Shown in pieces: positions 1 to 12,500 of a stretch of 64,000 nt of DNA (position 1 is its first letter; each line of letters starts with the position of its first letter). Under the pieces are notes generated by a model that was given only the letters and a program-made list of their open reading frames with translations, was not told where the DNA came from and made no database searches. The DNA comes from Sialis fuliginosa (Eukaryota > Arthropoda > Insecta > Megaloptera > Sialidae), in NCBI GenBank assembly GCA_961205875.1, contig OY540809.1:17806267-17870266 (forward strand), written 5' to 3'. The translations under genes and the position numbers were made by a program.

Positions 1-682
1 GGAGAAAAAAATTACTGTTGTCCAGGTACACGTTTGAACGATCCATTTTTTTCAGTAATAAAAGGTGGTACGCTTAATTAAAGAATACTGACTCGGCACT
101 GACTTGAACCTATTTAAAATATATATAGGCTTAAACTAGAGAAAATTTCCAAGAAAACAAAAAAAAATTCGTCTCCATACGATCAAAATTGACGGAGATA
201 CAAGCATTTGAAAATTGATAAAATTTCAATGAAAATTGTTGTTGCGATAATTTTGTTGCGGAGTGTATTTATTAGCATTGTTTTAAAATCTCTAACAAAT
301 TCATAACGATTTGACACTTCGCAGATAGTATTAGGTTAGCTTTTGCAATAGAGAAAATTCTTTATAATACCCAACATTTGTAAGTTCCAGTTGTGTGGAC
401 TAATATCACATTTTAATTCATATTTCATAATATGTACAATTAAAAAAAAGTTATTTAATTAATTTTTTTTCTTGAAAATTTTGTTACTGTCATGAATATG
501 GGGTAAATAGTTGTTTAATGTTCAGAATAGGTACAGGAGATACGATAAATATACTTATAATTAGGTACAATAGTGACACCCTTTCGTACTTACAAATACT
601 TGTAATATTAAATATTTTTATTTTTTTTGGTGATTTTTAAATAATGTATTACCCTTTTCACCGGCTGTGCACTTCTCTAATA
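1..682. other. AT-rich non-coding DNA, probably Pur-alpha intron
   Basis: I see no coding exon, RNA gene or complete repeat here. The first exon of Pur-alpha visible in the window starts in the middle of a codon at 1992, so this stretch is probably intron, with the start codon upstream of the window. The TA at 681-682 is one half of the target duplication of the element that follows. Confidence 0.5.
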
Positions 683-1963
683 CCGTAAACCGGGGTTACT
701 TTGCTCCACTTTTATGATTATTTTTTAAAACTCTATAGAAATAAATAGAAAAATCGATAGAAGTGACTTTTTGCCGTTTAGTACTTATATATGGGATCTA
801 ATACAACATATTCACATGGTCACTTATTTGATAAATAGTAAAGTAATGTTTAATTTTTTTTGTTGAAAAGTGGAGCTAAGTTTCCCATAGGCCGGGGTTA
901 CTTTGCTCCATTCTATAGTTTTTCATTATAACGCCACTATTTAAGTAGATAGAGCAAAGTTAAGCATGTGTTTTATCGACTTTTATCCGGGGTTCATGTC
1001 TGTTCAAAAAAATTCCAAATATTATACCTAAGGATTTTGTTTTTATTATAAAAAAATGAAACTACATTTATTCATTAAAAAATTAAAATAAATCGCACAA
1101 AACAATTTTTTTTAAATAGCCAACAGTGTATTAAGTTTGAATTAAGAATAAATGTTAAATCTGGAACGGAAAAAAACCCTCTTAGAGATTTGCTTGGAAG
1201 GCTTAATGAAGCCTATGGCATCAGACCATGTTTCAAGGGCCATTTCCAAATTGTTCTTCTTGGTATTTTATAGATTTGTTCTGCTCTTCTATGTGAAATA
1301 TCACCTCTTTTTATTTCATTTAAGCATTGTTGCAAGGCTTCAGGTGTATAATCACAATACCGCCTTGACTTTGACACCAGCTATCTTTTATAGTTTCTGG
1401 CATTTCTGTAACCAAAAAACGTAAATAAATATAAAAAATAAAAAATATAAGAACCAATAATGCATTTGAATTAGGTATTATTATTCAAAATGTAACTTAA
1501 AATTGTTTCCTCTCTGAATTTTAACGTCTTTCGGGGTTACTTTGTCTGGAGCAAAGTAACCCCAAAAGACATTAAAATCTGCCAGTTTGGAGAGAAAATA
1601 ATTTTAGGTTATTTAGTATCATCAAGGAATGGTAACTTCATCTACAACATTATAATAAAAGGATATAAAAACTAATTTATAAACACTTACTTGATAGTCA
1701 TGAAGAGGAACCGCCACATACACCAAATTTTGCACATTAAAAAAAATATAGTTTTATCGACCACCACTTCACTGACTAGCTGTTTCTTTAATAATGAACA
1801 TACACCGATATTTTAGGCTACAATCATATTACAAAACAACCCTTAATAACTTACATTTTGTTTGGTAGAATATGTATCATGTATAACCGTAAAACTACAT
1901 TGAAACTCTTTTACTAATGGAGCAAAGTAACCCCCACCGGCGCACAGTAACCCCGGTTTACGG
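683..1963 (-). mobile_element. Pogo-like DNA transposon relic with TA target duplication
   Basis: The ends are terminal inverted repeats. The left end starts CCGTAAACCGGGGTTACT at 683, and the right end (1946-1963) is its exact reverse complement; 23 of the first 25 positions match. A TA dinucleotide flanks each side (681-682 and 1964-1965), as expected for the Tc1/mariner/pogo superfamily. The motif GGGGTTACTTTG with CTCC recurs inside the element in both orientations (near 893, 1533, 1549 and 1918). On the - strand, 1213-1380 translates to a Pipsqueak/CENP-B-type helix-turn-helix like that at the N-terminus of pogo transposases. No catalytic domain is recognisable, so the copy is internally deleted and non-autonomous. 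Its right end lies 28 bp before the first Pur-alpha exon in the window. Confidence 0.75.
1213..1380 (-). pseudogene. Pogo-like transposase N-terminal HTH remnant
   Basis: The reverse strand reads SRRYCDYTPEALQQCLNEIK, then RGDISHRRAEQIYKIPRRTI and WKWPLKHGLMP before a TAG stop. This is the pattern of the Pipsqueak-type DNA-binding fold used by pogo transposases: YTPEAL..CL..IK at the first helix and S.R.AE..Y.IPR.TI at the recognition helix. Upstream, RNARNYKR resembles the usual N-terminus of these proteins, but an in-frame TAG separates it from the rest. The remnant lies inside the TA-flanked inverted-repeat element and supports its classification. It cannot encode a functional transposase, because of the stops and the missing catalytic domain. 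Confidence 0.6.
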
Positions 1964-1991
1964 TAGTTTGAATTGTGTTTTTTTTTTACAG

Positions 1992-4900
1992 GGCAGCAGG
2001 GTGGCATGCACGGAGAACAAGAACTAGCCACCAAAATGTTACAAATTCAATCAAAAAGGTTTTATCTAGATGTCAAGCAAAATCGGCGTGGCCGTTTCAT
2101 CAAAGTCGCAGAGGTAAATTGAACAATTTGTTGTTTATTTATTTCTTTATAAGGGTCGATCGAGACTATCGTGCCGGTTCCGGTCCGGTCTCGCTCCAAT
2201 CAAATATAAATATACAATGAACAATGAAATCATTCATGCTATAGGTATCGTGCTGGTCTCGGTCCAATCGCGCTCCGTTTCAGTATTACTATACTGAATA
2301 TTTGACTGGAGCGTGACGAGACTGAGACTGGTACAATATTCTGGATCGACAGTCAAATCAGCTGTTATTTTTCTGTACTTAGAAAAAATCAAACATGATC
2401 TGTTGATACAGAGGTGTTCTACATTATGGATCGTCCATAAAATATATACGTAAAAAGGGAAGAGGGGGGGGGGGCACGATCCAGGTAATGTTGTTGGTTA
2501 TAATGTTATAATAGGCATGATGCCAGTAACAAAGTATCACTGAAATTATGATTTGAAATAATGAAATAAGTTAAAAAGATTCTAAAAAATGTATTGATTT
2601 TTATATTAAAAGCGAGATTAATATGATTTTTGTTAAAATAAAGACGCAAAATACAGCACTCCGCCATGTTAGATAAAACACCAGTCAGAGTGGATGACGT
2701 CACGGCTATGTAAACGTCATTTTTGTTTCATTTATATCTGCACTGTTTATAAATTATTTTGTGGTTTTAAATTATCAATTTGCTCAGTTTTATGTTACCA
2801 AAAGTAAAACCGAGAAACATTAGCGATGGAACAAGGATTTATTATAGTTGACAAGGAGTGTTTACATAGGCGTGACGTAAAAAATGCGCCATGACACCTG
2901 CGAGCGTTTTGGCGTCAAATTGAAAATTAGTTTTAAAAGGGTCAATTTTTGTGATTAAACCTTTATTTTCTGCAGAAATAAGCATTTTTTTTGGAAATAA
3001 GAGACACGTAAGATCATCATAAAATAGTTTCTAAAAATTAGGCATCATGCCTATTGCCTGGCGTGATGATATGTCACGAGGAGGATGTGAGGTGGTCAGA
3101 ACAAACGTGACGTGAGCGATATTTGAAATACATACATCAATTTTATTCCTATAGCTTCCTCGCAATATCGATAATACGAGAAACTTTGTGATCGTTTTAA
3201 AATAAAACAAAAAAATTGTACTCCGATTTTAAAATTTTAAATTGATCTTTCCGTTTCAGGTCAAAACAAACACTTTTCGTTCCGTGTCTGTCATGAACTA
3301 CTGACCGATATTAATGAAACTTGGTTTGTTGGATGTTTGGTTTCATCGACTTCCATATTACAATTCTTGTAATTTTTTCTTAAAAATTGAATAATTTTTA
3401 CTATGATTAAAGTTTCTATCCGTGAGATTAAAAAAATAAAATTTGGACCACCCTCCGATAGACTGAAAAGTGTACCAAAAATTTTTTTTGTCTTTAGATA
3501 GGTCTCCTAAAATGCAACAAAAAATGTTCAAGGACTTTTTGATTTTAAGCCTTGAGTCACATGTCAAATTTTTTGTAACCCATTTAACCAATTTAATCAA
3601 AAATTAAAAAAAAAAAATTTATTTGAGGTCTATGTTTGGTCCACCATTTATTATAATTGTACCAAATCGCAGCTTTCTATGTCAAACGGTTAAGTAGCTA
3701 GAAGGCTGCGACAGACGGACACATAGATTTTGGTACAGAACAATAATAATAAATTAAATAAATGGTACTGGCACCAGTCTTGGATCATACCCCAGTGTTG
3801 GATTCTTGTTTAATTAAATGTATTAAATTAGAAATATTTGTTGATATTTGATTACTGCCATTACTGAATCATAATCTATAGACACTTTACTGTAAAACAG
3901 CTTAATTTGATGACAATCGGCCAATGGGTGTCAAAATGGTGCACATGTAAACTAATTATTAGTGTAATCTATTTATTAATTATTGTATTATCATTGTTTC
4001 AAATTTAACGATTCTTTATTTTATAACTTCTGTGTAGTAGTTCTTATCATTTTGTAATCATTAGCAAGATAAACATAAACAAAATAAAAGGTTATGATTT
4101 AAAAAAAAAACTGTATTGCGGACTTTGGTTATTAAATTGATTTAAAGAATTACAGAAAAGAAGTTATCAATCCCAAAACACAATATACCTTGATTTTAAA
4201 GTGGCCAAGACCGGTGCCATGCTACCTTAAATTTTTTACTCATCTCTTGGAAAAATTGATGAGGGCATTCTTCCCACAGTAATTTTGATCCCAAGGGCTT
4301 CTTGAAATAATTTTATTTTTATCTTAGATTGGAGCAGATGGAAGACGGAGTCAAATTTTCTTGGCATTATCGACAGCAGCTGAATTTCGTGACCACCTAT
4401 CGGCTTTCAGTGACTTCTATGCATCTTTAGGTGAATTATAAATATTTTCAGTTTAGAACAGCAACAAAATACATTTTAGTTACTGTCTTTCGATTATGAT
4501 TTATGTATGTATCTACTTTGATATTTTGTATATTGTTGCTGCTGTTTCTGTTTGGTGTTTGTATATTTTCGTATAACTTAAGTGTTTGGTTTCATGCTTA
4601 CGTAGAGTTTGAAGAATCCAATCTAGGTACATATCATCTCATAACTTTTATTAAACAAATTTCACTTTTCGAAAGATACAAAAATTATGTTTAAATTATT
4701 ATCTTTATGCTTTTTTAAACATTTCAATATCATTTTATTATTTAAAAAAAAAATCAAGTATTGGATTCTGCACAAAAATTATAAATATCTGTGTAAGATA
4801 AATTTTTTAACTTACGATAATTATTTCTTTTTAGCCTTCGATTCGTGCATTTTATGAAATATAGTAAATACACAATAATTTTAATGAAAACTCAAAAGTT

Positions 4901-5858
4901 GTAATTAGATTAAAGAGTCCAAATTCAATATTTAAAAAAAAAATTACACACAAAAAATTCTTATCATTTAATTTTAATTTTCATGAATTGTACCTATTAT
5001 ATTGTACCTATATATATTTTTATAAATATGTATGCTAATATTAATTAAGAAAGGGAATAATTTGTTCTTTGTGGTCATTTGATGAAATTTGCTCAATAAA
5101 TGATGTAATTTGTAAAAACAGGTCCCCCGAGTCCAGACAATGTACCTGAGGATGGTAAACTACGCAGTGAAATGATGATGAAAGACAATCGCCGTTATTA
5201 TCTAGACCTGAAAGAAAATAGCCGAGGTCGATTTCTTCGTGTTTCACAAACCATTACACGCGGTGGACCACGCTCACAGGTTAGTTATATTATTATTTAT
5301 TAGTTTCAATATTCAAGGTCGATGTTAACGTCAATTGCGTTTTGACAGGTGGCAATCCCGGCACAAGGAATGATAGAGTTCCGTGATGCTTTGACAGACC
5401 TGCTGGATGAGTTTGGTACGGACGACGGAGGTTTCCGAGGAGAACTACCTGAAGGACGACACATGCGTGTTGAAAATAAAAATTTTTATTTCGATATTGG
5501 TCAAAACAATCGCGGTATATACATGCGCATCAGTGAGGTAAATATTTTGGTAAATAGTGCGTGATTTATTGTATTTATTGTAACTGTTTGTATATAGGTG
5601 AAGAGTAATTTCCGTACAGCCATCACTGTGCCTGAGAAATCATGGACAAGGTTCCGAGATATCTTAGTGGATTACTGTGACAAAATTAAACAAGCAGAAG
5701 CAGCTGCTGGTGCCACAGCCAGCGGCCAACAGGTGAGCACTCTTCTAAACACAAGCGATTGTTTAGATACGAACGCGACGGCACTTGAAATGATTCTGTA
5801 AATGCTTTTTCAGCTAGGCAACTCATCGCAACCAGACACAAGCCCTAGTCTAAAGTGA
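1992..5858 (+). CDS. Pur-alpha: Transcriptional activator protein Pur-alpha (5' partial)
   Basis: Single-stranded purine-rich DNA and RNA binding protein of the PUR family, involved in transcription, replication and mRNA transport. Coding exons are 1992-2113, 4328-4430, 5122-5279, 5349-5537, 5598-5732 and 5814-5858. All introns are GT-AG and all phases agree; 249 residues plus a stop are visible. Three PUR repeats are present. Repeat I carries [20 protein letters not shown], repeat II carries [20 protein letters not shown], and repeat III carries [20 protein letters not shown] followed by [12 protein letters not shown]. Exon 1992 begins with two bases of a split Gly codon, so the initiator exon is further upstream and was not found in the window. 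The last exon adds a short Ser/Pro tail ending in SPSLK. The 2.2-kb intron 2114-4327 is full of repeats; the other introns are 60-700 bp. Identity is very secure. Confidence 0.96.
2510..3063. repeat. Old palindromic (foldback) repeat in Pur-alpha intron
   Basis: Two pairs of inverted segments share a centre near 2786. The outer pair carries AATAGGCATGATGCC (2510-2524 and, inverted, 3041-3055). The inner pair carries a variant of ACGTCACGNCTATGTAAAC (2696-2714) and its inverse GTTTACATAGGCGTGACGT (2860-2878). The sequence between the pairs is only weakly alignable, so this looks like a decayed foldback element. The outer motif is itself nearly palindromic, which weakens it as evidence. A run of G lies just upstream (about 2464-2475). 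Confidence 0.4.
3152..3358 (+). repeat. Dispersed repeat family R1, fragment
   Basis: Fragment of a family found at least six more times in the window. Its signature, in order, is CTTCCTCGCAATATCG, ATACGAGAAACTTTGTGATC, ATCTTTCCGTTTCAGGTC, CTTTTCGTTCCGTGTCTGTC, and a segment ending in GATATTAATGAAACTTGGTT. The (GTCT)n tract seen in other copies is reduced to one unit here. Other copies are near 46520, 49505 (inverted), 50505, 51640, 58615 and 62646-63336. The family's class is unknown to me; no coding sequence is associated. Confidence 0.7.
3764..4226. mobile_element. MITE, family GGTACTGGCACCAG, copy A
   Basis: The left end reads GGTACTGGCACCAGTCTTGG and the right end is an imperfect inverse (CCAAGACCGGTGCCATGCTACC), so this is a terminal-inverted-repeat element of about 460 bp. 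The interior closely matches a second copy at 59917-60358, including ATTTGTTGATATTTGATTA and AACTAATTATTAGTGTAATC. It lies in the Pur-alpha intron about 100 bp before the acceptor at 4327. No clear target duplication was identified. No ORF of note. Confidence 0.75.
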
Positions 5859-6424
5859 GACGTCGATAGTTATGTAGAGAATAAACAATTACGATAGATA
5901 TAAATAATATTTTACAAGACAAGTATGCGGAATGTCGATCTAGCATTCCTTTTCGTGATCAAAACGACAACCTAATGATTTCGCAAGATCGAAATAATTC
6001 CGAATTTACTTACTGATGTCATGTCAAGTTGTAATGTGTTGTTTGCAATGATTGAAATATTGATAATTTGTTAATTTCGAGTTGTTTTTGGTTACGTGTT
6101 TTTACATATTGTTTACGGTTACAAATTAATATGATAATTATGATGATTTGTAGCATTTGTTTTAAACAAAACGCACGTCAATGTGTAATGAGCACCACGC
6201 AATCAGAACTTGTCTTGCAAAACATGTAAAATATTCAATAAAATAAAATACAACGCTTGTGGTCCGTGAGAAAAACGTACATTTTAAGATTAGATATTAC
6301 TTATCCGTACTTGTAATTTATGTTTATCAGACACAGAGTGAACGAAATGTGCGACCAAGACACGGTTCACGAGGCGTGTAATTATTTCTCTTTGATTTCT
6401 TTGGTATTTATGCTTTTTTCACAG
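5859..6424 (+). other. Pur-alpha 3' untranslated region
   Basis: The Pur-alpha stop codon is at 5856-5858. AATAAA at 6237-6242 is the first strong polyadenylation signal in a sensible position, giving a 3'UTR of about 400 bp; an earlier AATAAA lies near 5880. No other feature is seen. The true 3'UTR could be much longer, because the next gene starts only at about 13.5 kb. Confidence 0.45.
6237..6242 (+). terminator. Candidate Pur-alpha polyadenylation signal
   Basis: AATAAA, immediately followed by a second overlapping AATAAA, about 380 bp after the stop codon of Pur-alpha. A GT-rich stretch (GCTTGTGGTCCGTG) follows within 30 bp, as expected for a cleavage and polyadenylation site. Confidence 0.45.
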
Positions 6425-6502
6425 CTGCATGAAAGTGCACGTCTTTATGAAACAAGTGGAACACTGCCATTTAAAACGTTCACTTCCATTGCTCCGGTGT
6501 AA
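6425..6502 (+). CDS. Possible alternative last exon of Pur-alpha
   Basis: A polypyrimidine tract and CAG (TGCTTTTTTCACAG) precede 6425. Splicing from the donor after 5732 would be in phase 0 and would add LHESARLYETSGTLPFKTFT followed by SIAPV and a stop at 6500-6502. AATAAA follows at 6511-6516. This would replace the short [14 protein letters not shown] tail. The support is the good acceptor, matching phase, protein-like composition and a well-placed polyadenylation signal. It remains an inference, because a 25-codon open stretch can arise by chance. Confidence 0.35.
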   Translation: MHESARLYETSGTLPFKTFTSIAPV

Positions 6503-6519
6503 AAAATGTAAATAAACGA

Positions 6520-9500
6520 ATATGATTGATTTATGATGATGATGATATGAACGAATTATAATTTTTAAATGTAAAATAATTATTGTATTAAAAGAATTGT
6601 TTCCAAGTAATACGTAACAATATGTACTCACAAAGGATTCTTTGTTTTCTATTTTGTTGATAACAGTTTGTTTTATAATACTTGACGCTATTTTAGAAAT
6701 TAGGGTTAATTAATAATCGGTGTTGAGCGACCGGAAGTGTTTGGCGTCGGCCGACCGAACAGCAGTGGACCGTTGCTAAGGGTATAACGATATTATCGAC
6801 TTTCACTGCCTCTTTTTATTATGATATGATATGCGAACGTATGGCCGAGCGGGTGTGCTGGGCCCCCCAGCCTCGATCTGTAAGTGTCCAGTGATTTTGG
6901 TACGATACGGACCAATAGTTCTTACGCTCATGATGATTTAAAATGCTACAGAAAAAGTTCTCTATTTGTTGACAACTACAGAACATTACTTCTATTTTTT
7001 TACGTATAGATATAAACAATAAATAATATATGTAATGCGGTTGATCCGATAATAATGATTGATTTAGACAAAAACGTTTATAGATTCACTCGCTATTTAC
7101 CTAGACTAACTATAATAGGTAGTATATTAAATATTTGTGTGGTATGATTTAAATTAGATCTATTGAATTTGCCAAATGCTTCAGCGAGCTTGTTTCTCTC
7201 ATCAAAATGCCTTCGATACTTTGTTATGTGTAGTGTTTTATATTGCCACGAGGGTGTATTTGTGAATCGACTAAAATGTATATCTGTTCAGTGGATATTT
7301 ATCGATGGAGGTTTTTTACGTGATAAGTTTAGCTCGCTCGTGCCCGCTGGTAATTAAGCAACTGTCCACTGCCTCGTCAGCGCAAAGCACTTACTTTGTG
7401 TGCAACGTCGTGCGATATATAATAAACTTAGTCTACGTAAAATGTTTGCGTGTTGGGAGTTCAACCACTTAGTTCTCTATGAGTTTTCTTCATATTAATG
7501 TTAAAAAAAAACCCCTCTAGAGTGTGTCCTTAAACACTGCTGTAGATGTGGTGTGTTCACAGACTGCTTCTCAACTTTCTAGTTACCTACTCATTATAAA
7601 CGGTGTACATATTTTACATAATTACCAGTACGTAAGAGGTCATCAATTTTAATAAATCAATTTATGTTATTGAACCAAAATTCATAGAGTTGAAATATTA
7701 AAATGGTTATTTGTTTGTTAGTGATAGAAAGTTGACGAGCATCCTGTACAATATTAATTGAGTTTTGGTGATTCGTTTATGCTAGGGCGTCTTAAGTTGT
7801 AGAGTGTAAAGTATATACATATAAACATACAGGCGTGGTATGTGTGTACGTATGTATAATTTAATATATATATTACAGTAATTACGAATACAAAGATTTG
7901 CTCTTCTTAAAGATTCATTATGAATGAATGTTGGAGTAAGAGTGAAATCAAAGCTTCTAATGTGTATGAAATATTTTGCTTTTGTTAAGTGCTTAATTGG
8001 ATTGATTTTTAAATTCATGTCCGTGCATTTCATTGCAACTAAAATCATCAGGAAATTGACGGCACAACAAATGCCGCTTATATCAAAAATTAGTTTGTTG
8101 TGAACGTCTTGTTTCTTTTTTGTCTGTTAACTTCACGATGTTATGCTTGTTGTTAGCTTGTATAGTAGCTCTTACAAAAATACAAAAATTTCATACAAAA
8201 GAAATCATGTGTTTGTGATTTTATATATGTATATAATATCTAGTATATATAATATATAAACATTTAAGTTTCTTTTTATTCTTCAACAATATAATAAAAT
8301 TCTGTTTGTATTATTTCAATTAACAATCTTTCCTATTTCTTATATTATATAATGAAATCAAAAACACTGTATTTTAATAATAAAAAATTGAGTGTGTACT
8401 TATGTACACGCATTAGAAGTTATACTTCTTTGGCGTTATTGAAAATCAATACAAACAATATTCTGCTGTTTGCTTTAAATATAATTAAAAATTTAATTTA
8501 ACTATAAAATTTTATATAAAACTATGTATTAGATTATTGGATTTAAGCAAACAATGAGAGAGTACTTATTAAAACTTTTATTGATTTAACATAAAATATA
8601 AACAATAATAATAAAAATTTTCAACCTAAAATAATTTTAAACACACCTCTTAAGTGAATTTCCGATATAAATCTTAGACATGAATAGCAATCGTGCATCT
8701 TATTCAAAAATGACTTGTCAAAAGAAAGAGAAAGCATGCATTGAATATTACAAAAAAATACAATATTACAGAAAACTGTAATTTGTTAAATTTTTATATA
8801 TGTCTATGGATGTCATAACATCATCATTTCATTGTTCTGTTACAATGTACCAAGTCTACCGCGTTCCGTTGCATTACTAAAATTTGACCCTTAACGCGCC
8901 TAAAGAAGTATAACTTAAAAAAAAAAAAAAAAGATTATAGAGTACCTACTAAAGAATTATTTAATATATTGATACGGTACTAAACAATAGAACAACAAGT
9001 TTATAGTCGTGATACTACAAAGTAATTTACCATAATACGGGTTGAAATAACAAATACCTTTAATAACAAAGTTCAACTCTTGTCAGAGGGCCAAGGTGGC
9101 GTTAAAACTGTACATTTTTATGATCCATTAATACTCTTGTATTTTATATTTGTTGATTTTTTTTTAATACGTAGGTTTATAAGTGTTTTTAAAATTATAT
9201 AATTATGTACAATAGTTGCATTTGCTGAGACCGTTCCTATTTAAAATTGTTTTTAAGAATAAAATAAGTATATATAATATATTTAAATTACATTGTGATA
9301 CAGTTTTATTAAGATGATCTATAAATTGTTAATATAAGTGCAAAATTTAAATAAATAATATTTTATGTAAGTGGTAAAGCAAACAACATTTTTTAATAAA
9401 AGAATGCCATTTTAGTTGTGCAATTGCAACTTTTAAATTAGGTTATTTTTTTGTAAGCGCCATCTTGCATCCTTGCCACAAACCAACATTGTGATGAAGA

Positions 9501-12500
9501 ATAACATGTTAATGTAATTATTATAATTATTATTATGTATTATTATTAATTGCAAAAACATTATTTATTTCTATGCCTCATAAAATGAGTGATATGTATT
9601 GTAAATAAAAGGTCTTTAGGATTGTGTTTCTTCATGTGTTTTGCATCGATTTGTGACAGTTTCTTGTGTGGAAAAGACAACGCAGCAAATTAGATGTTTC
9701 CGAGGACACATGTTATTTTATTATGAAAATGTCTTAGTTTTATGTTTTCATTATAAATGGCAATACAATATTTATTGTGTCCGAGGAGTCCTGTAAAAAT
9801 TTGTAAATGTGATATTTTGTTAACGTCAGAAGACAGCATTTTATTTCTAGGATCGTTGTTAAATATTGCTGCACTGTCTTCTTTGATACATTTGAACTGT
9901 GTAATGGTATATGTATTCATAAATCAAAAGTATAAATACAAAAAAATAATCGTTTTATTCAAAACAATATTTTCTATTTGCGGATCTATTAGAAATTATT
10001 TCTCGCTACAGTTTTTTTTGTATTTATATATTATATATATATTTATATATATATGTATGTAAATTAAATTATTTTATCACCAAAATTTTCAAGTCCTTTT
10101 TATTGAATTATTTGGACTCTAAATTGTAAATATATTGAGTGTAATCCTAACCTAGTTTAACTAGAAATGAGAAATCGTGTGGAACATGAGACTTGTATGG
10201 TGCTGTGACGGCTTGTGATGATTGGTTAAGGAAATATTGGCATTATTAAATGTACGCGTATCATCAACAACAAATAATAAATAGGTTATGTTCTGTCCAT
10301 GTAAACATAACTATAAGCTATCTCGTCTGTCATTTGAATTTTTGTTACAGAAATTTATAACAATGCTATATTATAATAAAAGTTACGATGTTTATGTTCC
10401 ATTGTTTTTCTTTTATATTTATAATAATGAATAGTCATAGTTCTCTTCTTGCATATTGTACAGTGCTCGGTGATATGTATGAGGCATATTATTTTTTCAA
10501 TCAAAATATACTTCTAACATAGCAATTATATACATCACATTAAAACCTTAATCGTAATAATAATATTTAGAGTCATAGCGGCAGGAGCACTGTACAGCAT
10601 ACAAGTATAATATATTTTAGATTTAAGTTGTAGATTTTAATGTTATCTTTAATATCAGTACGTTATAAATTCAAAATAACAAAAATACAGATGATTGAAT
10701 AAAATATCTTTATTTTTATGAGTATAAGTATATAGATGACTACATTCCATTTTTAAAATAAAGTCAGTTATTTAAAGGATATGTTTTGACGGAATGGAAT
10801 GTAGTTGTAAAATTAATTTTTCAAACAATGCTAGGATAAATCGTAAAACGAACCTAGCTATCTATAATTCTGTGAAAATTTTAAAGTCTATAATAACGAT
10901 TATTATTCAGAAAAGTCTAATTATTTGAATAAAAAATGCTGGCCATTTTTAGATATGATATAAATTTATTATTATTAAATGTACATAGTTAGGTCCATGA
11001 CATTTACAGGTATTTCAGGTAACGACGTTACCAATTTTACAATTAATTTCCGCAAATGTCTGTGAATTGTTAAATTTTTTGTTCAGGATTTGATATATCA
11101 TTAGCTTAATCAGTAAAAATCTTGGTGAAAAATAAATATTTACGTTTCTAATTAAAATTACTTACTCAATAAATACATAGATACAATGAATATTTGTAAA
11201 TTCACTTGAGAGTTAAAATTAAGTGCAATTTAAATGGTTTTTAATTGAATTAAGATATTTACTAATTGAGCGTATGATATATACTTTATTGGTAATGATG
11301 CCATGATTGTATTATCGTATTGTATTGGATGAATGAAGTAAAGGCAAGAAATCGACCCATTTGTGTAGTTTTATTTATTGAGTTTGTAAAATATGAAATG
11401 CTATAAATGTATCTTATTTTTTGAATATTATTGTTTGTACAGCTTACTTTATATGTGATGAAAATTTACGTAGTAATTAAATAACTTGTTTTATGTTATG
11501 TAAAAAAAAAATGTTTGATGCTAAATTAAATGCATTGGGGTTTATTTTCAAGTACAAAGAACTTATTTAAATGGAAAACTAAAAAAAAAAAATTTATTTA
11601 TTTTAATTTATGGAAAAGATAAAGTATTTAGTAATTATGGAATTTTATATTTTTTTAAACAATTAACATTTTCCTGTATTAGAAATTAACATTATTTTAT
11701 ATTCAAATAAATTTTTTTATTACTTCAAACTGGATTTATTTATTTTGAGTAATAACCACACAGTAACAATTTAATTGATATTTAACTGATTGAAAAAATA
11801 ATCCATTTTCCACACAAAGTTGAGAATTAATTGTAAATCGGGCGAATGATTAAATAGTTTAAAATAAATTGACATATGGCTCGATTTCATGCAAAAATGT
11901 AATAAAAGATAGATTTTCCTGTGTTCTTTATAGTTATATTCAACTGATGTCAAAAAATAAAAAAAATATTGTAGAAACTTATGTTCTAGATTCCTATTTA
12001 TAAATAATGCAAATCATATATAATGTAATAATTGATTGAATAAGTTGTCATCTAAGATTGATAGACAGCAAAACTGCTTTCGTTGAGAATGTACACCAAA
12101 CATCGTAATAATGTCGCACTGTCAATTCCATTTACATTTGATTCAATTATAAACAAGTGGTATTCAATGAAGATGCATATTTCGAAGATAGAACCCGAAC
12201 AGAATTGCTTTGACGGAGCAGCAGAACAGTGTGTGTAGTTATTTTGCTACTGTGAAACTGACTATTATTTATAATTATTATATTTAAATATAATATATAT
12301 AATATATATATTATATATAGAACTTAATAGATGATAACAAAAATACACAATGTTATATAAACTTAAGGTTATAAAGCAACAAATGTTAATTTCTCTGAAC
12401 ATGTCTTCTTTTTTAATTATTTCACAGGTTTCTTAAAATATATATGGGAAGATAACATTGATTATGATCAATATAAGATAGATAGATGTATGTTCAAATA

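Noticed and set aside
1152..1424. 90-codon + strand open frame
   Set aside because: The opposite strand encodes the recognisable transposase HTH remnant.
1..1991. First coding exon of Pur-alpha
   Set aside because: No ATG followed by a short Ser/Asp/Gly-rich frame with a matching donor was found, so the exon is presumed upstream of the window.
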